This document shows positions 22,456-55,800 of a stretch of DNA of 64,000 nt, one piece after another. How positions within the stretch are numbered: position 1 is the stretch's first letter; the number at the start of each line of letters is the position of its first letter. The stretch is taken from contig NC_133914.1 in NCBI RefSeq assembly GCF_964199755.1, positions 1,798,001-1,862,000 on the forward strand. The letters run 5' to 3'. Below the pieces are notes generated by a model. That model did no database searches, had not been told where the DNA came from, and worked only from the letters and a program-made list of their open reading frames with translations. Source of the stretch: Larus michahellis. Taxonomy: Eukaryota; Chordata; Aves; Charadriiformes; Laridae. The position numbers and the translations under genes are program-made.

Positions 22456-22745
22456 AGAGCCAGCAGCACCCTGCTGTGGGAAACGAAGACACCTGCACAA
22501 GATCCGTTCAACACTTCTCATGCGCCCTTTGGTGCCAGATGGGGACAAAAAAACCCAAACATTTAAATGACCAAACTTTATAAAAGTGGAGTGATGCAGC
22601 AGAGCTCGGTGGGATTTGCACTGTCCACAACGTGATGTGCGGAACTGTTGCTGCCTCAGAACATTTCAACATGCTTGACCTTCTGTCAGTATTTCTATTT
22701 AAAAACAGCCTGGTTTATTATTAAAGGTTTTTTCTGTTGCTTCGT
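22456..22745 (+). terminator. NCDN: NCDN 3' UTR and poly(A) signal
   Basis: Short 3' UTR. The best hexamer is ATTAAA at 22720-22725, followed by the U/GU-rich GGTTTTTTCTGTTGCTTCG. No AATAAA lies closer to the stop codon. The end point is inferred. Confidence 0.7.
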
Positions 22746-24159
22746 TTTTCAAATTCCTACAGTGTTGGGATTTCTTTCTGCCCAGAAAGGGCCCTGGGAG
22801 CTTGCCTGCTTCTCCCTTTAACGTGGTCTCCCAGTTCTGTCACAGTAAGCCCTTCAGGATGTCACCTTATTTTATGTCAGAGCCCTGCACATGTTAGTAA
22901 AGTAACTTGGCATTACACGCGGAAAGGTGCAAAAGCCAGGAACAAGAAAAGCTTTAAAATTTACTGACGGAGTGAGAATAACTCTGTGACTTGGTGTTAT
23001 TCCTGTCCCCTTCTGGGGTGAAGATGCACAAAGGCCCTTTTGCTGTACTGTGGGGTGACTCCCCCCCCCCCCGCTCATATTCTCGATTGGTGCCATAACT
23101 CCGAATTCATGCCCAGAAAACCTTCACTGCCCCACGTGCTGGTGCCTGTTTTGCGCTATAAAACCCCTGCATGAGGCACGGCCGTGGGGATTTGGTTTTG
23201 CTCAGGCTCCCTCTCGCTGCAGGGATGGGATGTACAGGGGGAATTTTCCACTCTTGCAGGGCGAGGGTTTCAGCCTGCAGCGGCCTGGGCTCTCTAGAGC
23301 CTTCGGTACGGATTGTGAAAGCAGAAATGAGTGAATTACACCTTGGTGACTCCCTGCAGACCGAGGAGCGGTTTGGTTTGCAGAAGAGAAAAGCCACATG
23401 TACGATGGGGGAGTAAATCACTCGCACTGCTGGCTTTGCACCTGGGCTGCCAGCTCTTGGGTGCCATGCGAGCCCTGGCGTAAAGACCCCCAGAAAGAGC
23501 CACCAGGGCAGGGTGGAGTTTGTCTGGGGGCTTGTCTGGGGGAGGGTGGCTGCAGCCGGGGCCGGGAAGGCTTTTCCACCAGGTGTCAGCCGAGGAGCTC
23601 TTTGGGAGCTGCAGCCTCGCTGGGATGGCTCTCCGGGCAGAGCCAGGCACTGATGCTGGCTGCCCTCAAAACTCACGCTGGGGGCTGTGGAACCGTCTGA
23701 TAGAGAGAAAATCAAGAGAGGAGCTGTTTCAAAAGGAGGGCTGAGTCTGGGCGGATTCCTGCTTTATACATATTTTTAGCTCACCGTTTTACAAAAGCAA
23801 ATGCCTGACACGACCAGAGAGGAGGCGTCTGCTGTTGCTCAGGAAAAGTATCTTTCTGATCTTTCCAGCTCAGCCCTGAAAAGTTAATGCAAGTTGGAAC
23901 AAAGGCAGGTGCTACCAGAAGAAAGCGATGCGAGCCAAACCGGCAAATGAGCCTCCTGGCCCTGGAAGAGAGCATAACTCTGCCGGAGCGTGGGCTGGGA
24001 GAGTCGGCCCGTCCTGCCAAGAACACCCCAGCCCTGCACCGCGGGGAAACATCAATGCGCTGGAGGAGTCAGAAACCCATTTCAGATCGTCAGAAAAAAC
24101 ATCCAAACCCTCAAATGCTTTACCTTCAACTGTTCCCAGTCCCATATGCTCTTCTGCCT

Positions 24160-24250
24160 CTGGTCAAAGGGTGTGGGCTTCCTATTAATGAAAGGCTATC
24201 ATTAGCACTAATGAGAGATACGTGCCTGTATCAGCAGGAGGGTGCTCTCC
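24160..24250. promoter_or_regulatory. Candidate regulatory island with TAAT cores
   Basis: An isolated block, CCTATTAATGAAAGGC then ATCATTAGCACTAATGAG, stands out in G+C-rich flanks. It has three ATTA/TAAT homeodomain cores in about 35 bp. Conservation cannot be seen from one genome. Confidence 0.3.
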
Positions 24251-25379
24251 TCTCCCCCAGCGCTGTGCTGGGATGGCTGTGGTTAGCAGAGCTGGCTTGG
24301 CTGTCGTTCATCCCCGCCGGCAGTGGTCAGAGCTTCCACAACACCTGACAGAGATCCAGGCTGGGCCTGCAGGACCCCATCCAAGACCAGAGCAGTCCTA
24401 GACCCAGAGGCCTTTGGCTGCTGGTCTTTAATTCCCAGGCAGGCTGTCTGGGAGCAAACCAGGAGCCCAGGGAGGTTCTCCAGCTCATCTATCACCACAT
24501 CCCAGGGCAGTGGGGTTTGGCCACCAGCAGGTGCCTGGAGAGGAGCACCTGCCCCTTATTCTCATGCTCTTCAATGGAAAGTCCCATCAGGTGTGGGAAG
24601 CACCAGCCATGCCTTGCCAGAGCTGGACCCTCCCTGAGACCCTGATGGCTCACCATATACTTGTTTCTTTCCATAACACGCAACACACTCCTCTTGGCTG
24701 CTCACGAGCTGACAGAGGACGCGCTGTGAGACACCGGCCTTGCCCTGGGATATTACCAAGCTGTATGCCAGAGGAGTTGCGCTGTGTAGATGCCAGGGCT
24801 CCTTGAGCAATATCCCTGCTCTCTTGTCCCAGGACACCACTTCCCAAACACGTTCTCGGACAGAGCACCCCTAAAAGGCTGGTTTGCCTCCCCAGGACCC
24901 CTGGGCTCTGACAACAACACGTTTAGGAGGGGAGAGCACTGGAGCTGGTGGAGGCTTCTGCTGTGTGGGTGTCTCTGTTGACTCCGCTTGTGCCGGTCTG
25001 CAGGCCCTGGTGTGCCCGGGGCGGCTCAGCCCAGTGCGAGGGACATGGTGCCCCAACAGCCTGGCCAAGGCTTCGAAGGCTGCAGGGTCCCTCCTCGGCC
25101 AGCCCGAGCTTTGCGAGCCCAACCTCAGGTTCCACCACCGGCAGCTGGCATCTGTGGGCATCAATCCTCCAGTGCCAGAAAGGTGGGTGACGGCATCACC
25201 TCATGTCCCCTGTCTGCCACAGCGCTTTGAGATCCCAGCACGGAGCGGGATTGCAGCCAGCAACACCCAGAGCAAACCGTGCTTTATCTCCCAGTGCATT
25301 TTCAACACCAGGGCGAGCTCTCCAGGAGCAAGATGATCGTTCACCGTGGCTTGGACAAGATGTATAAGGCCCCAGAGGA

Positions 25380-25520
25380 GCAGATGCACATTCTGTTTCG
25401 CTTTGACAGCTTAAATGTCATAAAGCCATTGCAGACCCGGCCATGACATACATTATCTTACTGTGTTTATTCATATCACCCCAAAAGCACTGGCAATAAA
25501 ATTAAATATTTCATAAGGTT
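25380..25520. promoter_or_regulatory. Candidate regulatory island with TALE-type motif
   Basis: AT-rich block with TTTGACAGCTTAAATGTCAT (a TGACAG MEIS/PBX-type core facing a near-inverse TGTCA), ACATTATCTTACTGTG (GATA-type TTATCT) and AGCACTGGCAATAAAATTAA. It is sharply bounded by G+C-rich sequence on the right. Confidence 0.3.
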
Positions 25521-27359
25521 GTTATTTGGTTGCTGTGCTGCAGGAACAGAGCGCAGCCCCCTCCCACAGACCTCCTGCCGCAAGGTGTCAGAGGGGTGGT
25601 GGGGTGGGAGGCCTGAGCAGCTGGGGGGGCTGCCCCATTCCCTGCCCACCCCTCGACAGGGCCCCCGTCCTTCTCCCCAAAGCCCTGCCCAGCTCTCCAG
25701 CCCCAGAGCAAGGAGCTTCCTTCCCCACCTGGATTCCTGGGAAGCGGGTGTGGGAAATGGCAGGGGCAGCCTGCATTTCTCTGAGGTATTGATGGGAGCT
25801 GGGCTTCTGGGGAAGAACCAGTTTGTCTCCGGCTCGGGCAGAGAGCTGGGCTCAGTACTTTTGTCTCCATGCCCCTTCTGCCCTGCCCGGCAGGTATTTT
25901 CGCTGCTGACCCCTGAAAGCAGACGTTGCTGCCTCAAGCCCCTTGCACACTCCTGGAAGAGCCGATGCACGCATTGATCTCCCTGGGAAGGCGCACTGGG
26001 ACCTTTCTTACAAAACCAGTTTTTCAGAGATTTCTGGCTTGGGTGCAAATGCAACAAGTGGTCCCTGGGGTGGAGACGTGGCCCAGACCACAGCTGGGGG
26101 GCGAGGGGGCTGGTCTCATGCTGAGGACCTCGGCGTGATCACGTCGTTCTGGTTGCAAACATGAAGGACGTTTGGCAGAGCAAAACGCGAGCGCAGCGGG
26201 ATGTGCAGGTGGTCCTTAAACTGGGAGGCTAAAACGTGGCTAGTGGGGAGCTGCGTGTGAGCTCCCTGTGTTCGGGTGACCCCCGGCAATTGCTCTGGCC
26301 ATGCTGAACCGGTAGCAGGAGCAGGAAGCTGCTGGGACAGCGTGTGAGCAGCACCCGGTGTGACAGTCCTTGGCCAGGGACAGGTTAAAGCAAATAACTG
26401 TTCGTTATCACCGCTGGTGGCTTAATGGCTGCCCATGGGAGAGCCACAGCTTTAGTTCGTCCTCGTCACCAGGTGGGTGAAAACGCTCTCAGCAAAGCTG
26501 TACAGAGGGGACGGGGCAGCGGGGGACTTGGGCAGGTCTCAGGCGCCTTGCAAGGACCGTTTGGGTGCTTGCAGGGCTCTGACCGTGTTGCTGGGCAGGA
26601 TCCGAGGGCTGGGAAGGTGCTGCTTGTGCTGGCTGTGGAGGGGGTGCCAGGCGCAGGAGCTGCTGGGGGTCACCCAGCCCGGAGGGGAGGAGTGGTCAGA
26701 GCTCACCCTTGGCACGGACACACACAGCCCCCAGCAGCAGCCAGACACTCGCTCTTGTCCTCTGCGAGGTCCCTTGTCCCCTTCCTGGGCACCACTGGGC
26801 TGGGGGGATGAGAAGCCCCAACCTGACCCCTGGCAGCCCCATGGCCCCACCAGGCTCGGGCTGCCCCAGCCCCCTGCCCCAGGCCCCCACGTTGCCACGA
26901 GCCCAGTTTGCCCCCAGCAGGGCAGCTTTGCCTTTTGTTTTTCCTTCCCTTTGTCTGTCAGTGCTGCAGGTTTCCTCTGCTCTGTCTCATTTTTGGGTGG
27001 AAACACGGCTTCCCTCCGAGCTGCTGCCAGGGAGCATCCCCCCCACTCACCCCGCGGTCCCGCGTGCAGGCCAGCTCGCGGCCCTTCCCGAACGGATTTT
27101 GCACAGTTTCACCTCTTTCCGATGAATAAAGGCTCAACATTATACGGACTAGAGGAGCAAGGGACGTTAAGAATGAACTGGAACATAACTGCAAAATACA
27201 GCATGTCCAATCCAATTTTTCCTAGCAAATGAAACAGATCTGGTGGAAAATAAATACAGAACTTTCAGGAGCAGCGTCGTTCAACAGCATTTGAGGGGAG
27301 ATGAAGAGATTTGAATAGATCATCCCTTTACACCTCTACACATCCCTCCTCCCTCCCTT

Positions 27360-27610
27360 AAATGCCATCTTTAATAGAAATAAATTAGAATAAATGATCA
27401 GCCGTTGCCTCCTAAAGACAGGTGGCAGGGTAATATTAAAAGAAATGAATAAAAATTCATTTAATGAGCATTGTTAATTAAACCTGGAAATCAAAGAGGT
27501 CTGAGTTGTGGGAATTCAGAGGAAAAATGAAAATGAAGGGAGCTGTAGCTCGGGGCAGGAAGAGTGGAATTAAATTAAATGCAATGTGGGATTGTGTTTG
27601 TTAATGTCTA
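27360..27610. promoter_or_regulatory. Candidate TFAP2E upstream enhancer
   Basis: A 250-bp AT-rich island directly before the CpG island, about 1.3-1.6 kb upstream of the predicted TFAP2E start. Motifs include AAAAATTCATTTAATGAGCA, TTGTTAATTAAACC and GGAATTAAATTAAATGCAAT, so there are many TAAT/ATTA cores plus ATGCAAT. Such composition is typical of conserved developmental enhancers. Confidence 0.4.
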
Positions 27611-28038
27611 TCACACATCACGGTGTATTACAGTTGGGGGTAAAGGGTTTGTTCTCTGCTCACACACAAATTTCACGCTGCCACCAATGGAAACTCCTGC
27701 ACAGCCACGGGCAGCCCGCTCCCGGCGGGTGACACGGTGAGACCGCGGGGACCCCGCGGGGACAGGGCGCCCGTGGGGCCGGGGATCGTGTGTGAGCGTG
27801 TGCATGTGTCCGCGGGTGCCACGAGTGGGTGCCGGGCTGGGCGGGTGTGCGTGCGGGTTTGCACCCCCCGCATGGCCATGAGGGTGCATCACCGCACCGG
27901 CGTGGGGGGGGGCGTCAATGGGGGTCACTCTGTGCCCCCTCGCAGGGCCGCCCCGTCCGCCCGGCTAGTCCCGCCGGTGCCCGGTGCCCGGTGCCGTGCT
28001 CAAGGACCCGGTGCTGCGGGGTCGCCTCGCCCTGCCCC

Positions 28039-28181
28039 GGAGGGAGGGCCCAAAGAGAGGGAGGGATGGAGAGGAGGAGGGATGGATGGAGAGGAGGAGG
28101 GATGGAGGAGGGAGGGATGGAAGAGGAGGGATAGAGAGGAGGAGGAGGGAGGGCTGGAGGAGGGAGGGAAGGGCGGAGAGG
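28039..28181 (+). repeat. Purine-rich GGA/GGAT tandem tract
   Basis: About 140 bp almost wholly G and A with spaced T, built from irregular GAGGGATGGAGAGGAGGAGG units. G-quadruplex or triplex formation is plausible. It explains the fake Gly/Glu-Arg and Pro/Ser ORFs on both strands. Confidence 0.85.
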
Positions 28182-28906
28182 CAGACACGCTGCCTGTCGT
28201 TGCTCCTCGGTTTCCCCTCGCTCTCTCTCGCCCGCCCTCCCGCCCGTCCCCTCGGGCAGGGAGCCAGGCCCGGAGCACCCCCAGACACTTCTCCCTCTGC
28301 CCAGGCCCGGGCTGGGGCTCTCCGCTCCCCGTCGGGGAGGAGGAGGAAGCGCCCCGGGGGGACCCCCGGGCTCTCCCGGCAGGACCGGCCCCGGGCCCCG
28401 CTGCGGCCGCCGTCGGGCGGAGGTTGCAGATGCCGCCGGGGCTCTCGCTGTGCTCACGGCCGGGGCCCCCGCTCCCTGCTCGGGCTAATAAAGTCAAACC
28501 GTAGAGCACCGCCGCAGCCCCGCAGCCCGCCCGCACCCCCGGGCCCTCCCGGCCCCCGGGGCTCGGCACCCGCTCCGGGCCGGGGCGCCCCCCGACAGGG
28601 CTCTCAGGCGGCGCGGCCCGGGGCGGGGGGAGCCAGGGGTGGCACCGGGGAGGAGAGGGGGGGGTGCGGCCCCGTGCGACGCGGGAGCGGTGCGGGGAGC
28701 GGCGGGAGCGGGGCCGTCCGACGGCGCGGGGAGAGGCACCGGCCGCGCTCCCGGGGGCGGCGAGAGCCCCTCGCTTCCCGCCCCGGTCACCGTCGGCAGC
28801 CGTCGGGAACCGTCGGGAGACGTCGGGGCCCCGCGGGAGCGGGCGGCGCGTCCCCGTCCCCGCGCTCTGACGCGCGCTCCCGGCGCGGCGGGCGCGCCCC
28901 CGCCGC

Positions 28907-28940
28907 TATAACTGGCGTGCATGGAGTCGGGGCCGGCGCA
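28907..28940 (+). promoter_or_regulatory. TFAP2E: TFAP2E core promoter (TATA-type)
   Basis: GCTATAACTGG at 28905-28915 is the only TATA-like element between the GC-rich upstream tract and the start codon at 29048. Initiation about 30 bp downstream (near 28937) would give a 5' UTR of about 110 nt. Confidence 0.5.
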
Positions 28941-28956
28941 GTGGAGCGGGCGGGCG

Positions 28957-28983
28957 ATGGGAGACGCCGCTCCGGCGGGATAG
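28957..28983 (+). CDS. Upstream ORF in the TFAP2E 5' UTR (8 codons)
   Basis: ATG at 28957 in a strong context (GGGCGATGG), followed by GGA GAC GCC GCT CCG GCG GGA and TAG. It ends 64 nt before the TFAP2E start codon. It matters only if transcription starts upstream of 28957, as the TATA position implies. It is probably a translational brake, not a functional peptide. Confidence 0.4.
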   Translation: MGDAAPAG

Positions 28984-29047
28984 AGGGGCGGAGACGGGGG
29001 CACCCCCGGGGCCCGGCCCGCCCGGGGCTCGCCGCGGGCCCGCACCG

Positions 29048-51628
<22,581 letters not shown>

Positions 51629-52440
51629 GGTGCCGTCTCCCTCCCTCTCCCCGGTCCCGACGGAGAACACGGGGGGATGGGGGGGAAAGATGGTCCAGTG
51701 CACTGTTTTCTGAACTGCTGCATTTGAACTTGGGATGAAGCTCGTAAAGCAAACAAAGAAAAGACAAAAAAAAAAAAAGAAGATTTAAAGAATTTAAGAA
51801 GAAAACAACTCTAATGGACGTAGTGAGATTGAAAAAAAACAAGCCAGGTTAATGGCTTTGGGGGTTTGCCTTTTTTTTTTTTTTTTTTTTTTTTTTATTA
51901 AAATCGTGGATGCAGGAAGCCAAGTCATGTGCAATTTTATTTCGTTTTCTTTTAAAAAAACCCGTAGTGAAATCCTGACATGCTCCAGGAATTTGTTCCA
52001 ACTGAAAAACTGAGAGGAAAGAACAAAAGCCTCCTGGAGGCGAGGCCGGAGCGGCAGAGGGCAGGGAGCTGGATCGCTGGCTGGACCTGGATTTATCGGC
52101 TGCTTTTGACAGGCGAACACAGCGGAAACCTTCCTGCTTCCCCACCCGCGGCCCGCTCCTAGAGAAAGTCGCCAGCAGAACTGCTTTGGATCGGAAGCGG
52201 TTTCAGACTTCGTTTACAGTTTTCAAACTGAGACTCAGCGTGGATTTTCCCCGGGGCTGCGGAGCCCGGAGCCCTGGCACGAGGAGGGGGAACAAACCGC
52301 GAGGCCCCCGGTTCCCGGAGCCCCTTCCCGACTGCTGCGGTCAGAGCCGGGGGGAAAGCAGGCGAAGTTAAACCCAGGACTAAGCAAAACTCCACGACCT
52401 ACAGATAACAGCACACAAGTTTCTAAAATTAATAATAATT

Positions 52441-52446
52441 AATAAA
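52441..52446 (+). terminator. TFAP2E: TFAP2E proximal poly(A) signal
   Basis: AATAAAGCAC after AT-rich sequence. A weaker ATTAAA follows at 52517-52522. Confidence 0.5.
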
Positions 52447-52851
52447 GCACAAGGAGCAGAACTTGAACCAGGCCAAACTGAACTGTTCTAAATCTGTATA
52501 TATTTATTTATGTGTAATTAAAATCTGAAAGTTTTAAAATGTCCAGTGTGAGTTATTTATATCAAATTGAGTTGGGGTTTTTTTGTTTTACTTTTTTTGT
52601 TTTGCTTTTTTTGTTTTCGGGTTTTGTTTTCTTTTTTTTTTTTTTTTTTTTTTTTAAAAATGAAAGTCCTTGGATTCTCTGCCATTAGAAATGGGAATGA
52701 AGTTTTGGATACACAAAACTGTAGCATGGACAAGATAGGCTGTGATGATAATGACTATAGAAGTTCTGCAGGATTTTGTACTTGCTGTTGTTTCTCTTAA
52801 TGCTGCAATAGATGTACAACACCCACACCACGATGTCATTCTCATTATCTT

Positions 52852-52857
52852 AATAAA
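52852..52857 (+). terminator. TFAP2E: TFAP2E distal poly(A) signal
   Basis: CTTAATAAACCTCTTTTTAT, followed by the GU-rich CATCGTCTTTGTGAAC. It is the last canonical plus-strand hexamer of a continuous AT-rich 3' UTR-like stretch. Confidence 0.6.
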
Positions 52858-52880
52858 CCTCTTTTTATTCGAAGAAAGCA

Positions 52881-55800
52881 CCTCCATCGTCTTTGTGAAC
52901 AAGGATCCTTCTACCCCTGGGCTTGTATCTTGAAATATTACCTAGATTTAAGAAACAATCTCCTCGAGTTCCATGGCTGACGTTTGACTGACCTGTGCAG
53001 TCACAAATAAAGCGTTTGGGACGCCAGGAGCCGGCGTTAATGCCCTGGTCTCGGAAGCCATGGCAGCCGAGCCGGCCGGCGCCTGCGGTACCGCCGGGGA
53101 TGAATAGTGAAATGATGCGTTTGCAGATGCTCCAGAACTACTCAGGGTAGTCAAATCCAAACCTGTCTGTGAGGAGCTGCAGCAGGACCTCATGGTATCA
53201 AGGCAAGGAGCGATAAATTAGCAGATAAAATAACCCCACTAAGCTACACGCAATGAAGCTCGCTAAATCAGCTGCTACATCTGTGGCCTTGTTCAGGACA
53301 GGACTCTGAAAACAGACACCTTGTACTCACAGGAGGTTGGCATTACAAGGAAAACGGTGGGAAGTTGTAGAAAAGGATTAACAAACCAGAACACAGATTG
53401 CACTGCATCGCACACACGTGTTTGCACGGGATTCTGTTGGACTTTTCTCTGGGTTCTACCCATCAGTTTTCTCTGGAGGCTGCAGAATAGGCCGGTGATA
53501 ACAGAGAAATAATCAAACAGTCCCAAAAAGGACCCCAGGCTTCCGGAGGGATTTGCCTTTTAGAAAAGCGTGAAAGGAAATATTTTACGTACTAATATAA
53601 TTTGTGGGGATGGCTCAGAGTCAGAAACTCGCAACTAAATACTCCCTTCAAAAGCTTAGGGATGCATTTAAATTGGGAATCGGATTGGAAACGTCCCTTG
53701 GTATGAGGTTTGTGAAAGCAGAGACCTAAACGACAGGCTCTGCAGGTCTGGGTTTGCTCTGGACCTTCCCAAAGGAAGAGCCAGGGAACAAGGAGGAGCC
53801 AGGGAGCAGAATGGAAATACTACAGACACATTAGAGGCTTGTTTACACTTCAAAGCTATTTTGGATAATGCAGGGTGTAAGCCGAAAGCACAGAAAACTA
53901 TTCCTATTTAAAATTATTCCAAAATAGGAGGCCCTGTTCTGCATCAGCATAATCCACGTTTAAAACGGATTATGATAAAGGAGAGTAAGGTGCTTTTCTG
54001 CTGCAACACAGGTTTCCCTACGTGGACCCTACGTGGAGTTATTTAGGATAACTACCCTGAAATAATTCCATTTGTAGACATCCTCTGGTGCACGGTATCA
54101 GAGAAGAGCAAACTACACTCCAATACATGATGAAAGTCTCTGTGTGCACACTGTAATATACAGGCGTGAAATATAATTTCATAATGTAATCATAGTATGA
54201 AAACCTGACTTCGTTTGGGCACTCTTTGAATATCAAGGAATTCTTAGACACAGCAGCGATGAGCAATACAAAGGATCAGGAGATGCCTACAGTAATTACA
54301 TGCCACGTCCATCGGGTGGAAAAATACCTCCCTCCTTATTTTCCTCTTCGGGTAACTGCAAGGCTTTTGAATGTTTTATGAGGAACAGTCTGGTGCCCGA
54401 AAGACCAGGATGCCACCCATTACCTTTTAATTGGGAGGAAGTTTGATGATTTGGATTCACTTGTTGATTCTACCAGAGATGCTCAAGACCGACGATGGAC
54501 GTGTCATGTGGGATCAACTTTCTAAAAGCTTTGAGACTTCAACATCCTAAAACTTTGGGCATCTTCATTTCCGCAGGCCCACAGAGATGCCTGAGAAGAG
54601 CACGGCTGCCAGAGGTTGTACCAGGCCAATTATTGTTCGTCATGAGTTAGTACCCGAGTTCCCCTCCCGGCTCACTGTCAAACATCCCCTGATGCATTCT
54701 TTGCCTTTCCATCCTAAGACGGGAGAGAGAAAAAAAAACAAAACAAAACAAAAAAAAAAAAAAAGGGGGCATTTTACACAATTCATGGCTCAACCCTGGT
54801 ACAAATTCCCACACTGATTACAAATATCATCGTGGGAAAATACGTGGGATTGTGTCAAAGAGTAAAAATAGACTCAGACCCATGGTTTCTACGCTTGTTA
54901 TAGAACACTCTGGAATTTCAATCCTAAAGGGGAATTGAAAAAAAAAAAAAAAAATCTTTTTTGAATTAATTCTGAATGAACGACAAGTCCAGGGAAACCA
55001 CATGACAACCCTTGACAAGCGAGAAAGAAGAACATTAACAAAACCTCTTCATTCCCAAGAGCCAGCTCTCCCGCGGGTAAAGCCACGTTAACACTGACCT
55101 GTGACTTTCTACCGCACCTTTAACGTAAACAGGCAGAGGTTGCGTTGGCATTCTGCATGGCTTCGGATAGACCAAATAATTACCTTTAAGCAGGCTACCT
55201 TAAAAGCAACAGGGTAATAATAGCTCTCCGTACTAAACCGACACAATAACCAGACTTTGCTGACCTGTAGTTAATGCATTCTTTCATATATGAGAGAGTT
55301 CATTAAATTCCAAGCTTTACATAGAGAATCCAAGGAGCCACACCATCAGTGAGCAAAGGAAGTTTTTCCTGTTAGTGCAACTGAATCAAACCACCAAAAC
55401 CGAAAACATTTTCAAATCAGGCAGTAAAACAAGTGTTATTTGCAAGGGTGCAAGCGCGTTTCAGAGATTATTGATCTGGCAGCCCAGACAGATAGCACAG
55501 AGTCATGTGCAGCATGCGACTGTAGCCTTAATTATCCTAACAGACTTCGGGAGAAACAGCCCAAGCCCAGTCATTACATGGGATCCGAACACGCTGAGCC
55601 AGAAGGTATCATTTTGGTCTTCCTGCCTGACCTCCTTTATATTGCAAAGAATTCCCACTGCGGCCACCTGAGCATCACTGCATTTTCATCAGGATACCAT
55701 AAATAGCAATAATAATTCCAGACATGGAATATACACCCAAGCTTTGACCCCATAATCGCAGAGCTGCAGCATCCCGGTAACCTCCGAGACGGACAGGCTG

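Larger units (their letters stand above)
22746..28900. other. NCDN-TFAP2E intergenic region, 6.2 kb
   Basis: No gene was recognised. The numerous overlapping ORFs from about 23100 to 27000 occur on both strands at high G+C and show no domain. The interval holds a 12-C run (23061-23072), AT-rich islands that look regulatory (24160-24250, 25380-25520, 27360-27610), a GGA-rich tract (28039-28181) and the start of the TFAP2E CpG island. Confidence 0.65.
51629..52880 (+). other. TFAP2E: TFAP2E 3' UTR
   Basis: About 1.25 kb. It contains a 26-T run (51871-51896), a 24-T run (52632-52655), a run of A near 51767-51778, an AU-rich element (TATATATTTATTTATG, about 52498-52511) and several poly(A) hexamers. 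AU-rich and poly-U elements suggest control of mRNA stability. The 3' limit is taken from the last good hexamer. Confidence 0.7.

Noticed and set aside
28482-28500. AATAAAG motif at about 28487 as the end of a transcript upstream of TFAP2E.
   Set aside because: No gene-like exon or 3' UTR precedes it. A lone hexamer in a CpG island is not enough.
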